Assembly: GCA_903922535.1 (NCBI GenBank)
Contig: CAIXUF010000373.1
Location: 1-9,072 of the forward strand
DNA length: 9,072 nucleotides
Origin: Candidatus Hydrogenedentota bacterium
GTDB lineage: Bacteria > Hydrogenedentota > Hydrogenedentia > Hydrogenedentiales > CAITNO01
Direction of reading: 5' to 3'
The notes under the pieces were generated by a model. The model saw nothing but the letters and a program-made list of their open reading frames with translations, was not told where the DNA came from and ran no database searches. Each line of letters opens with the position of its first letter. Positions within the stretch are counted from its first letter, which is position 1. Both the position numbers and the translations under genes were made by a program. Positions 1 to 6,927 of this stretch are shown here, in pieces.

Positions 1-1331
1 GAGGTGCGGATGAACCAGCTCTTGCGCGCGTACTGGATGAGCGGGTCGTCCTCGGCGCGCGGGCAGAAGGGGTACGAGTGCTTGTACTGGTCATGCCTGA
101 GGATCATGCCTCGCTCTTTGAGCACGCGGATGATGCCCTTGTCGGCGGTCTTGCAGAACTGGCCCGCGAGGGGCGCGCCGTCGTAGGGGTCCTTGTCGGT
201 CACGCGATCGTCAAAGGTGCCGTCGGGCTTCACAAAGCACAGGAAGCCGATGCCCTGCTCCTTGCAGACGCGGTAGTCGTCCTCGCCGTAGGCGGGCGCG
301 ATATGCACGATGCCCGTGCCGGTTTCGAGATCAACGAAGTCGCCGGGAATCACCTCCCAGCAGCGCACCGACTCGCCGCCGCCCTCGAGGTGCTCCGGCT
401 CGCCGTAGTGGAACAGCGGCACATACTTGAGCCCGAGCAGATCGGCGCCCTTCACCGTGCGAATCACCTCGGCACCCTCGCCGAAATACTTCTCCACCAG
501 CGACGCGGCCAGGATAAACACGGACCGGGTGTCACCCTCGACGCGGTGCACCAGCGCATAGGCAATGTCCGCGCCAACGCAGGCCGCGCAATTGCTCGAC
601 AGCGTCCACGGCGTGGTCGTCCAAATGAGCAGGCTGGCGCGGCAGTCCAGGCCGAGCTTCGCGTGCGAGGCGTCGTCGAGGTCGAGCCGGACCGTGATGG
701 CCGGGTCGTCGGTGTCGCGGTAGCCCTCCCCCACCTCGCCCGCGGACAGGGCCGTGCCGCCTTGGGCCCACCACCAGACCACCTTGTGGCCCTGGTAGAG
801 CAGGCCCCGGTCAAAGAGCGTCTTCAGCGCCCACCACACACTCTCCACGTAGCTCTGGTGGAACGTGACATAGGCCTCGTCAAGGTTAACCCAGAACCCG
901 ATGCGGTCCGTGAGGTCTTCCCATTCCTTCTGGTAACGGAACACGGACTCGATGCAGGCGCGGTTAAACTGTTCGACGCCGTACTCCTCGATGGCGGCTT
1001 TGCCGCCTTCGAGGATGCCGAGCTGCTTGCACACCTCGATTTCGACCGGCAGCCCGTGCGTGTCCCAGCCGGCCTTGCGTTCGCAGTAGTACCCGTCCAT
1101 CGTCTTGTAGCGCGGGAAGATGTCCTTGATTGTGCGCGTCAGGCAGTGTCCCGGATGGGGCATGCCGTTGGCCGTGGGCGGCCCCTCGTAGAACACGAAG
1201 TGCGGCGCGCCGTGGCGCTGTTCAAGGCTCTTGTGGTAGACCTGCTTCTCTTTCCAAAAACGAATGGTGTCGTGCTCCGCCGCGGAAAAACTGAACGGCG
1301 TCTGCACCGGCTCGAAAATCGGGTTGCTCAT
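1..1331 (-). CDS. ileS: Isoleucyl-tRNA synthetase, N-terminal part (runs off the window edge)
   Basis: Cytoplasmic class I aminoacyl-tRNA synthetase that charges tRNA-Ile with isoleucine and edits mischarged valine. The first 443 codons are present; the anticodon-binding half lies beyond base 1. The class I signature reads HPGH at residues 59-62, after GPPTANG (50-56), and AGWDTHGLPVE follows at 87-97. The CP1 editing domain is visible: WTTTPWTL (237-244) and the GTGIVHIAPAYGEDD block (338-352) with its conserved aspartates. The sequence recalls Thermus IleRS. One oddity: the Cys-x-x-Cys pair expected after KVV is replaced by WWWAQGG (186-192), and the later pair reads CPRA (423-426), so three of four zinc-site cysteines are missing. 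The ATG at 1331 is supported by GGAAAGG at 1339-1345, 7 bases upstream, and by its fit to the family N-terminus. A 173-base gap separates it from the glycosyltransferase, so it may have its own promoter. Confidence 0.96.
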   Translation of the reverse strand, partial: MSNPIFEPVQTPFSFSAAEHDTIRFWKEKQVYHKSLEQRHGAPHFVFYEGPPTANGMPHPGHCLTRTIKDIFPRYKTMDGYYCERKAGWDTHGLPVEIEVCKQLGILEGGKAAIEEYGVEQFNRACIESVFRYQKEWEDLTDRIGFWVNLDEAYVTFHQSYVESVWWALKTLFDRGLLYQGHKVVWWWAQGGTALSAGEVGEGYRDTDDPAITVRLDLDDASHAKLGLDCRASLLIWTTTPWTLSSNCAACVGADIAYALVHRVEGDTRSVFILAASLVEKYFGEGAEVIRTVKGADLLGLKYVPLFHYGEPEHLEGGGESVRCWEVIPGDFVDLETGTGIVHIAPAYGEDDYRVCKEQGIGFLCFVKPDGTFDDRVTDKDPYDGAPLAGQFCKTADKGIIRVLKERGMILRHDQYKHSYPFCPRAEDDPLIQYARKSWFIRT

Positions 1332-1338
1332 GGGTTGC

Positions 1339-1345
1339 CTTTCCA
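1339..1345 (-). promoter_or_regulatory. Ribosome binding site of ileS
   Basis: The minus strand reads GGAAAGG, seven bases upstream of the ATG at 1331. This supports that start codon. Confidence 0.55.
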
Positions 1346-1428
1346 GGGACAGGGAAAACGGTCCTCACGGCGGCAGCGCGCTGTGGATGCAGGGCACCGC
1401 GCATGGGGAACCTTATCGGGAATGCTTC

Positions 1429-1458
1429 ATTTTCGCCGTTTTGGCCGTGGTGTTTCAA
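1429..1458 (-). promoter_or_regulatory. Weak candidate promoter for ileS
   Basis: On the minus strand TTGAAA (1453-1458) is followed after 18 bases by GAAAAT (1429-1434), giving 5/6 and 4/6 matches to sigma-70 boxes. It lies in the 173-base gap before ileS and would give a leader of about 90 bases. In DNA this GC-rich such a match could be chance, and I see no T-box or other recognisable leader element. Confidence 0.2.
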
Positions 1459-1504
1459 CTTGCGGCAAGAATGGGCGGGATATGCGGTGCGATCACGCCG
1501 TCGT

Positions 1505-2485
1505 TTACAGCACGGAAAGGCGGGCGCCTTTGGCCGCGCGCGTGGCGTTGCGACCCGGTGCCAATTCCCATGCGGACGGACGCGATTCCCGGGCGTCGCG
1601 AAACCCGAGATAGCGTTCATGGCGCAGAATGCGCCGGTACATGGAACCGTAGGAGTAGGTGTCCTCTTCAAGATCCTGGCAGGAACGCAAGTAGAAAGGG
1701 ATGAACAGCCGGTCGCGAAGGTTTCGCAGGTGCGAACGCGCCGCGTGATAGTGGCGCAGCATCTGCGGCGAGCCCTCCTGCAACCAGAGCCGGTGCAGGG
1801 CACGCCCCTGGAAGTAACACCGCCTGCGCTCGTCCTCGAGCCGCACGGCGCACCATATGAACGCTTGGGCACGCGGCTCGACGACCACGTCAATGCCGGC
1901 GTTGCGGAGTTGAAGGAGCAGTTCGATGGCGGCAAAGCGGGGTGAAGGATGATCCTCGAAAAAGCCGCCGCTCTCCTGGAAAAGGTCCTTCGGGATGCTC
2001 AGATTCTCGGCGAACCATTCGTAGAACTGGATCTTTTCCCCGGACGGATCGATACGGTTCTCAGGCAGAAACCAACGGGTGAGCACGCCCTGTCTCAGAC
2101 GTGGATGGGGCGCCACCACCCCCAGCACGCATGACTTGCCGGCGTGCTGTTCCTGCGCGAACACGTGGGTCTCAATCAGCGCCGGACCCGGTATCACGTC
2201 GTCATCGAGAAACAGCAGCCACCGCCCGGCGGCCTCACGCGCGCCAAGATTGCGCGCCGCATTCTCCCCGCCGCTTTCATGTCGCACGGCCCGAATGCAG
2301 ACCGGCGCGCCGCAGGCATACCGCGACACCGTGTCCAGGGTGCTGTCGCTGCTGGCGTTGTCCACCACCACCACCTCGTAACGGGCGGCGGGAAAGGTCT
2401 GCCGCTCGAGGTGCGAAAGCACCACGGGGACCAGATCGGCGCGGTTGTGCGCCACAAGGATCACGCTGACATCGGGTCGATTCAT
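1505..2485 (-). CDS. Family 2 glycosyltransferase (GT-A fold)
   Basis: A 326-residue protein that probably moves a sugar from a nucleotide-sugar donor onto a glycan at the cytoplasmic face of the membrane. The N-terminus is typical GT2: SVILVAHNRADLV (7-19), then VVVDNASSDST (39-49) with the donor-binding Asp, then LLFLDDDVIPG (90-100) holding the DxD-type metal-binding motif (D94-D96). The later Glu-Asp catalytic-base motif is not clear; AAIELLLQLRNAG (185-197) sits where it is expected and offers only E188. The C-terminal third is rich in Arg and has no clear membrane segments. The ATG at 2485 overlaps the stop of the upstream glycoside hydrolase in an ATGA arrangement, which implies translational coupling. 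A purine-rich GGGGAG lies 14 bases upstream, too far to be a strong site. Acceptor and donor cannot be told from sequence. A longer frame starting at 2659 exists but would cover the hydrolase C-terminus. Confidence 0.9.
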   Translation of the reverse strand: MNRPDVSVILVAHNRADLVPVVLSHLERQTFPAARYEVVVVDNASSDSTLDTVSRYACGAPVCIRAVRHESGGENAARNLGAREAAGRWLLFLDDDVIPGPALIETHVFAQEQHAGKSCVLGVVAPHPRLRQGVLTRWFLPENRIDPSGEKIQFYEWFAENLSIPKDLFQESGGFFEDHPSPRFAAIELLLQLRNAGIDVVVEPRAQAFIWCAVRLEDERRRCYFQGRALHRLWLQEGSPQMLRHYHAARSHLRNLRDRLFIPFYLRSCQDLEEDTYSYGSMYRRILRHERYLGFRDARESRPSAWELAPGRNATRAAKGARLSVL

Positions 2486-4974
2486 TTTGCGGGTTTCTTC
2501 TCCCCATCGGTTTCCACACGGATGCGCCCGGCAGAGGCCCGGGCAAAAAACACGGGACTGCCCGCGCAAAGCTGCACGCGCATGCGGTTCAGGTTGCGCG
2601 CCGTGTCCACCGGCTCGCCCATGAGGTTGAAAACGGCCTTGGGCGGAACTTTGAACCACACGCTGACCGAACGGTCACCCGAAGGCGACCAAAGCGCCAG
2701 CGCGTCGCCCATCTGAAGGCCGAGCACGCCCTCGCCTTCGATTTCCGGCAACACCGGCTTTCCCGCGGCAAAGGTGCGGCACACGTTGGCCAGCGCGCGG
2801 TAGGCAGGCTTGGGCGACATGTCGCCGCGCAGCACGCCGAAATTTGCCTCGTTGAAAAAGGGGTCTTCTCCGTCGTTGCGAAAATCGTACCAGCCCATGT
2901 TCTGGACAGCGCCGGAGGCCACGGCACCCATGTAGCAGCGCGACAGCATCTGCGCCTGGGCGCGCTCGTCGGCGCCGCCGATGTGTGTGGGCCAGCCCAT
3001 TTCGGTAATCCACACGGGCCGGTTGCCGACGAGCCCGGCCACTTCGCGCAGTTCCCGGATGAACCCCTCGTCCGCCAGCCGCCCCCGGTAGGGATGAATC
3101 GTCAGCACATCGAACGGGGCGCCCGCATCGGCGACCATCTTGATGAATTTCTTGTCAATGCCCGAGGTGGACACGGCAAGCACAGTCGCTTCGGGGTCCT
3201 CCTCCTTGATTGCCTTGCCGCAGCGCGCGACCAGCACCGGGTACAACTCTTTTGGACCGTCCCAGAAGAAAATGTTCGGCTCGTTGTAGATTTCCCAGTG
3301 CTTGACGCGGTCCTTGAAGTGCCGCACCGTTGCGCGCGCCCATACGCAGAAGTCGTCGATGCCCTTTTCCGTGTAGGGCTGCGTGAAGTGGCCCCAGTCG
3401 GCCAGCAACCCGTAAACGCTGATACCGTGGCGCCGCGCGGTGTCCACGACGGTGTCGTAGTAGGAGAAGTCATACTGTCCGGGCGCCGCCTCGATGCCGG
3501 ACCAACTGAACTCCTCGCGGGTCCACTTTATGCCTGCCGCCTGCGCCAGCGCGGCGGCCCGGTCCATCGCAGCGGGTTCTCCGTAACGATAGAGGAACAC
3601 GCCCATGCCCCAGGGGGACTCGGGCCGCAGTGCGGTGTCGCCCGCGTCAGTCACGCCGCGGGTGAAGCCCGACCGCGCCGTGGCGGGCTTAATCCCGGCC
3701 GCCTCGAATCGGAACTCCACCTCGGCGAAATTGCGCGTCGCGGGCACCGTCACCTGCCAGGACAGATTGACCGGCGCTCCGTTGGCGGGCAGAACCCAAT
3801 CGGACGACTTTTCATCCAGCACGCGGTTGTCCCAGTCGCGGAAGGTCATTTTGACCGCGCCGCGAATTTCCGTGTCCAGCATGTTCCATCCGCGGCAAAG
3901 CGCCGTCATCGGCACCTCCGCAGCGCCCGTCAAAGCCGTCTTGTCATAGTCCAGCGTGGAAAACAGTGTCACTGCGGCATTGCGGGGAAGGATGGTCACG
4001 CATTCGAGCGCATCAAACTCAACCTCGGCGGGCGCGTCCAGTTTGCCCGATTCCAGCGTGATGCCGCACACGCGTATGGGATGGGCAATCTGTTTTTCCG
4101 CCGCGCCGGAGTGAATCCAGCCTTCGGGCGGCATGGTCACGGAAAAGGTTTGTGAACCGCCGTCCAGCGTCCCCAGCACCCGGTCAAAACCCTGGAAGTG
4201 GGAGCCCAACTTCATCTTGAGCACTGCGCCGGGGGTGCCCCGTTTCACGCGCAGTTCAAGGGTTTTGGGCCGTCCAAACAGGGAGACCGACCCGGAAAGA
4301 GCGGCCTGGGGCAAAGCGCCTGCGGACGGCGTTTTGAGAATGCCGTTCTCCAGCGCACCCGCGGGACGGCTGGAAAACTCCGCGCCGCCGCGAAACTCAG
4401 TAACCACATAGCGCCCCTCGAACAGCACGGACTTTCCGGAGTTGTCCGATTCGCCCGCAAGCCCAACCGGCGCGTCGATCAGCATGGCCCCTTTGGGGGA
4501 AGCCAGTCCCTGGCCTTCCATAAGGAACCCAATGGTGCGCAACGGGGAATGGAACACGCCGTCGTTCGCCCCGCCCCAGGATGCAGTCCAGTCGTCGAGC
4601 ATCACCGTGACGTTCTGCCAGCCCGCTTCGGAAGCGTCCACCTGCTTTTGGAAATCCTGGCCCGTCGCGTCGGTGACGCGCAGGGTGAACGTTCCCTCCG
4701 CGGGCTTGTTGAGGCGGAAAGTCACCGCCTTCAGCGGTGCGGACGGATTCAGATCAAGGTAAAGACCGACGTAGCTGCCGCCCTTGGAAAAATCGAAGCT
4801 GGCCTTTTGCGCACCCGACGGGAGCGCTTCCATGGACCCCTCGGCGCCGGGAAACTCCGCCCCGTTGCTGAACCGCCATGTGCCGGACAGCGGTTCTCCG
4901 TCTGCGGCGGGGGCGCCGCCGCACCATGCGGCCATACCCGCGCAAAACACGAGGAGCGACAGTGCGGTTCGCAT
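2482..4974 (-). CDS. Secreted multidomain glycoside hydrolase, clan GH-A (GH39/GH5-like)
   Basis: An 830-residue exported protein predicted to cleave beta-glycosidic bonds. Residues 1-23 form a signal peptide with an APA-type cleavage site; there is no good lipobox, so it is probably soluble. Two beta-rich, carbohydrate-binding-like segments follow (about 28-170 and 185-330), then an Ig-like linker (about 330-440). The (beta/alpha)8 catalytic domain spans about 455-735: KWTREEFSWSGIE (near 483), WEIYNEPN with acid/base E565, and VWITEMGWP with nucleophile E658. The two glutamates are about 93 residues apart, as in retaining clan GH-A enzymes. A small beta-sandwich ends the protein. The ATG at 4974 is chosen because GGGAG sits 8 bases upstream (4983-4987); the in-frame GTG at 4980 would be only 2 bases from it. 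Its stop overlaps the glycosyltransferase start. The exact GH family and substrate are not resolved; GH39 members such as PslG are a plausible comparison. Confidence 0.88.
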   Translation of the reverse strand: MRTALSLLVFCAGMAAWCGGAPAADGEPLSGTWRFSNGAEFPGAEGSMEALPSGAQKASFDFSKGGSYVGLYLDLNPSAPLKAVTFRLNKPAEGTFTLRVTDATGQDFQKQVDASEAGWQNVTVMLDDWTASWGGANDGVFHSPLRTIGFLMEGQGLASPKGAMLIDAPVGLAGESDNSGKSVLFEGRYVVTEFRGGAEFSSRPAGALENGILKTPSAGALPQAALSGSVSLFGRPKTLELRVKRGTPGAVLKMKLGSHFQGFDRVLGTLDGGSQTFSVTMPPEGWIHSGAAEKQIAHPIRVCGITLESGKLDAPAEVEFDALECVTILPRNAAVTLFSTLDYDKTALTGAAEVPMTALCRGWNMLDTEIRGAVKMTFRDWDNRVLDEKSSDWVLPANGAPVNLSWQVTVPATRNFAEVEFRFEAAGIKPATARSGFTRGVTDAGDTALRPESPWGMGVFLYRYGEPAAMDRAAALAQAAGIKWTREEFSWSGIEAAPGQYDFSYYDTVVDTARRHGISVYGLLADWGHFTQPYTEKGIDDFCVWARATVRHFKDRVKHWEIYNEPNIFFWDGPKELYPVLVARCGKAIKEEDPEATVLAVSTSGIDKKFIKMVADAGAPFDVLTIHPYRGRLADEGFIRELREVAGLVGNRPVWITEMGWPTHIGGADERAQAQMLSRCYMGAVASGAVQNMGWYDFRNDGEDPFFNEANFGVLRGDMSPKPAYRALANVCRTFAAGKPVLPEIEGEGVLGLQMGDALALWSPSGDRSVSVWFKVPPKAVFNLMGEPVDTARNLNRMRVQLCAGSPVFFARASAGRIRVETDGEKKPAK

Positions 4975-5043
4975 GGACACAACTCCCGGTTTGACCTGCT
5001 GCGGGAAGCGGATACGGGGGCCCGGCGCGGCCGGAACGGCTGG

Positions 5044-5190
5044 TCAGTCCTTCTGCAGAATGATCAGAAAATCGTTGTAGCTCTGGCCGTTGTTGGCCGT
5101 GACAGAAACCACGCGCCAGCCACTGGACAACAGGTCTTCCAACTCATTCTTGCCCGATCCGTTGGATTGGATAATCAACGCTTTTTGCAT
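5044..5190 (-). CDS. Small 48-residue protein, DUF4177-like
   Basis: A short gene encoding MQKALIIQSN followed by GSGKNELEDLL, SSGWRVVSVTANNG and YNDFLIILQKD, ending in TGA. The pattern of a short beta strand, a helix with 'LEDLLSSGW', 'RVVSVT', and a closing 'FLIIL' strand resembles the small alpha/beta proteins of the DUF4177 type ('LNxLGxEGWELVSV'). No enzymatic motif, signal peptide or membrane segment is visible. Evidence that it is real: a near-ideal AGGAGG (5195-5200) four bases before the ATG, a sensible protein pattern, and a position filling the space between aroD (38-base gap) and the glycoside hydrolase (69-base gap) on the same strand. Function unknown. Confidence 0.75.
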   Translation of the reverse strand: MQKALIIQSNGSGKNELEDLLSSGWRVVSVTANNGQSYNDFLIILQKD

Positions 5191-5194
5191 CACG

Positions 5195-5200
5195 CCTCCT
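5195..5200 (-). promoter_or_regulatory. Strong ribosome binding site of the 48-residue gene
   Basis: The minus strand reads AGGAGG four bases before the ATG at 5190. It is among the strongest Shine-Dalgarno matches in the window and the main evidence that the small frame is translated. Confidence 0.65.
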
Positions 5201-5228
5201 TCGTCACCCTTGTCGGGGCATGCCGGCG

Positions 5229-5951
5229 TCAGGAATTGCCCTCGTCCAGATACCCGTAGAAGAACCTAAGATACTTTACCGTGTCCTCGGAGTTCAATTG
5301 GCCCGGGGCGCTCGGCGCGCCCAGGAAGGTGTAGGTGAGCAGCGAGCCCAGCGCCGGAAAAAAGACGCGCGACAGCATGCCCGCCGGTCCCATGCCTATC
5401 ACCACCATGGCCCGGTCCGCATGGCGCAGCGTGAACGCGGCCAGCCGCCGCAGGTCGCCGGGGCCGTTGCAGCGCGCGGCCACCTTGATGATGTCCACCC
5501 CGGCGTGTCCGCCCGCCGCCACCACGGCGTCCAGATCGCCGTCCGACGGGGTTTCAGTGAAGTTGTGGTGTGAGCCGATCACGGTCAGCGCCGCCGCACG
5601 CGCCTCGTGGACCACGCGGCCAAGAATCTCCGCCGAGAGAAGCTCGATATCCACCGCACCCACGTGGGGCATGACGGCGCGGAACAGTGCCAGCCGCTCC
5701 TCTTCCGTGCCCTTCCATCCGCCGCCCTCGGCGGCGCTGCGGATGGTGCCCAGCAGCGGCAAACCGGCATGGCGGGCAGCCTCAGCCACCACATGGTCCG
5801 TGTCGCAGCGGGAGAAAGTGTCGATGCGCAGTTCCAGAATATCGACGCCCGACGCAAGCAGCAGCTCGGCGTCCTTGCGGGGCACGCCGTCGCTCACGGC
5901 CGCGACCACCCGGGGGCGTCCGCCCAGTTCACAGGAACCTATCTTGAGCAT
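5229..5951 (-). CDS. aroD: 3-dehydroquinate dehydratase, type I
   Basis: A 240-residue cytoplasmic enzyme of the shikimate pathway that dehydrates 3-dehydroquinate to 3-dehydroshikimate through a Schiff base. All hallmark residues of the type I (class I aldolase-like) family are present: ELRID (E40, R42), TIRS (R71), SHHNF with the catalytic His129, DIIKVAA with the Schiff-base Lys156, MLSR (R195) and the substrate-gripping loop SAPGQL (S214, Q218). Length is normal for the family, so the enzyme should be active. The ATG at 5951 has GGAGGAG (5957-5963) five bases upstream and overlaps the end of the acyltransferase gene by 13 bases, indicating a shared transcript. No other shikimate gene lies in the window. 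The downstream neighbour is the 48-residue gene. Confidence 0.96.
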   Translation of the reverse strand: MLKIGSCELGGRPRVVAAVSDGVPRKDAELLLASGVDILELRIDTFSRCDTDHVVAEAARHAGLPLLGTIRSAAEGGGWKGTEEERLALFRAVMPHVGAVDIELLSAEILGRVVHEARAAALTVIGSHHNFTETPSDGDLDAVVAAGGHAGVDIIKVAARCNGPGDLRRLAAFTLRHADRAMVVIGMGPAGMLSRVFFPALGSLLTYTFLGAPSAPGQLNSEDTVKYLRFFYGYLDEGNS

Positions 5952-6925
5952 GGCGACTCCTCCATGGATGCGCCCGTATTATCCCCATCAGCGCGGCTTT
6001 TGTCACTGCGGCGGGCCTGGCGATCCGCCCATTCACGCTCTAGCCGCTCTCGGCCGCGCCAGCGGCGGTGAAACCAGAGCCACTGGCCGGGATGCTCCCG
6101 CACCATCGCCTCGATGGCGTCCTGGCAACGCTGCGTGTTCACGATCAGGTCGGCCATGAGATCGCAGGTGGATTGCAGTTCAAGCGCGGGCCGAAATTCC
6201 AGAGTGTACACCCCCGCATCATCGCGTGCCATGGACACGGGGTAGACGGGCACCTTTGCCCGCTTGGCGATGAGCACGGGACCAATGGTAGCCCAGGTGG
6301 GAGCGCCGAAAAACCGTACCGGCACGCCGTTCTCGCGCGGGTTCTGGTCGGCCAACACCCCCGCCATCCAGCCCTCGCGCAGTTTGTGCATCATCGGCCC
6401 GGTGGCCGCGTTCTTGTCGACCGTGTCGACATGCCCTCCCCTTCGGACAGCATCCACAAAGCGGTCCATGCGCGGGTCGTCAAAACCGCGCACGATGATG
6501 ACCGTGTTGATATCGACGGTGCCTCCCGCCGGGGCAAGCCATTCCCAGTTGCCCAGGTGCGCGCCCATGAAAATGCCACCCCGTGTGCGATCGACATTCT
6601 CCACGCCCCGGACACGGAACCAGCGGGCCATGCCTCCGGCGACCAGTTGCGGAATACGCCCGAACTCGGCCGCGACCAGGCCCAGATTGCGCACCGATTC
6701 CTTCAGGATCGCCGTCTTCCCGGCCCGGGTGAGGGTGTCGCCGTAGGCCAGGTCAAGATTGGCCATGCCGATGCGGCGTATGCGCGGCACCGTGTAATAG
6801 GCGGTTCGGGCGAGCGCCGTTCCCAGTGCGCGCGCGGCGGGCAGCGGCAGGATTACGGTCAGCCGGCAAAAGCCGATGGAAAGGCTTGTGAGAAGGCTCT
6901 GCAGCAGCGGGTTGCGCCGGCCCAT
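5939..6925 (-). CDS. Lipid A biosynthesis acyltransferase, LpxL/HtrB family
   Basis: A 328-residue inner-membrane enzyme that transfers a fatty acyl chain from acyl-ACP to a lipid A precursor. A hydrophobic N-terminal segment (about residues 9-40) would anchor it. The catalytic H-x4-E motif is HLGNWE (H123, E128), preceded by GGIFMGA. Other family blocks are ADQNPRENGVPVRFFG (192-206), IGPVLIAKRAKVPVYPV (214-230) and HPGQWLWFHRRWR (278-290). Length is about the family norm; residues beyond 290 form a charged, probably disordered tail whose last codons overlap the aroD start. The ATG at 6925 lies two bases after the stop of the upstream hydrolase and has GAGG (6933-6936) seven bases before it, so coupling is likely. 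Whether it adds the first or second secondary acyl chain cannot be decided. It is the main evidence for an LPS-bearing outer membrane in this organism. Confidence 0.93.
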   Translation of the reverse strand: MGRRNPLLQSLLTSLSIGFCRLTVILPLPAARALGTALARTAYYTVPRIRRIGMANLDLAYGDTLTRAGKTAILKESVRNLGLVAAEFGRIPQLVAGGMARWFRVRGVENVDRTRGGIFMGAHLGNWEWLAPAGGTVDINTVIIVRGFDDPRMDRFVDAVRRGGHVDTVDKNAATGPMMHKLREGWMAGVLADQNPRENGVPVRFFGAPTWATIGPVLIAKRAKVPVYPVSMARDDAGVYTLEFRPALELQSTCDLMADLIVNTQRCQDAIEAMVREHPGQWLWFHRRWRGRERLEREWADRQARRSDKSRADGDNTGASMEESPCSR

Positions 6926-6927
6926 GG

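Noticed and set aside
78..1613. A 511-codon open frame on the plus strand
   Set aside because: It lies antisense to ileS, whose protein is strongly conserved in the other strand. Long antisense frames are expected in GC-rich coding DNA; the product is rich in Arg, Ala and Val with no recognisable domain.
2485..2659. Upstream start of the glycosyltransferase at 2659
   Set aside because: The added residues lack glycosyltransferase similarity and lie inside the coding region of the hydrolase; the ATG at 2485 gives the typical GT2 N-terminus.
5022..5034. Small GC hairpin (5-bp stem, 3-base loop) before the glycoside hydrolase as a terminator
   Set aside because: The stem is short and no T-run follows on the minus strand; such palindromes are common at this GC content.
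2983..5259. Long plus-strand frames (2983-4155 and 4198-5259)
   Set aside because: Both are antisense to the glycoside hydrolase, which has a signal peptide, catalytic motifs and a ribosome binding site.
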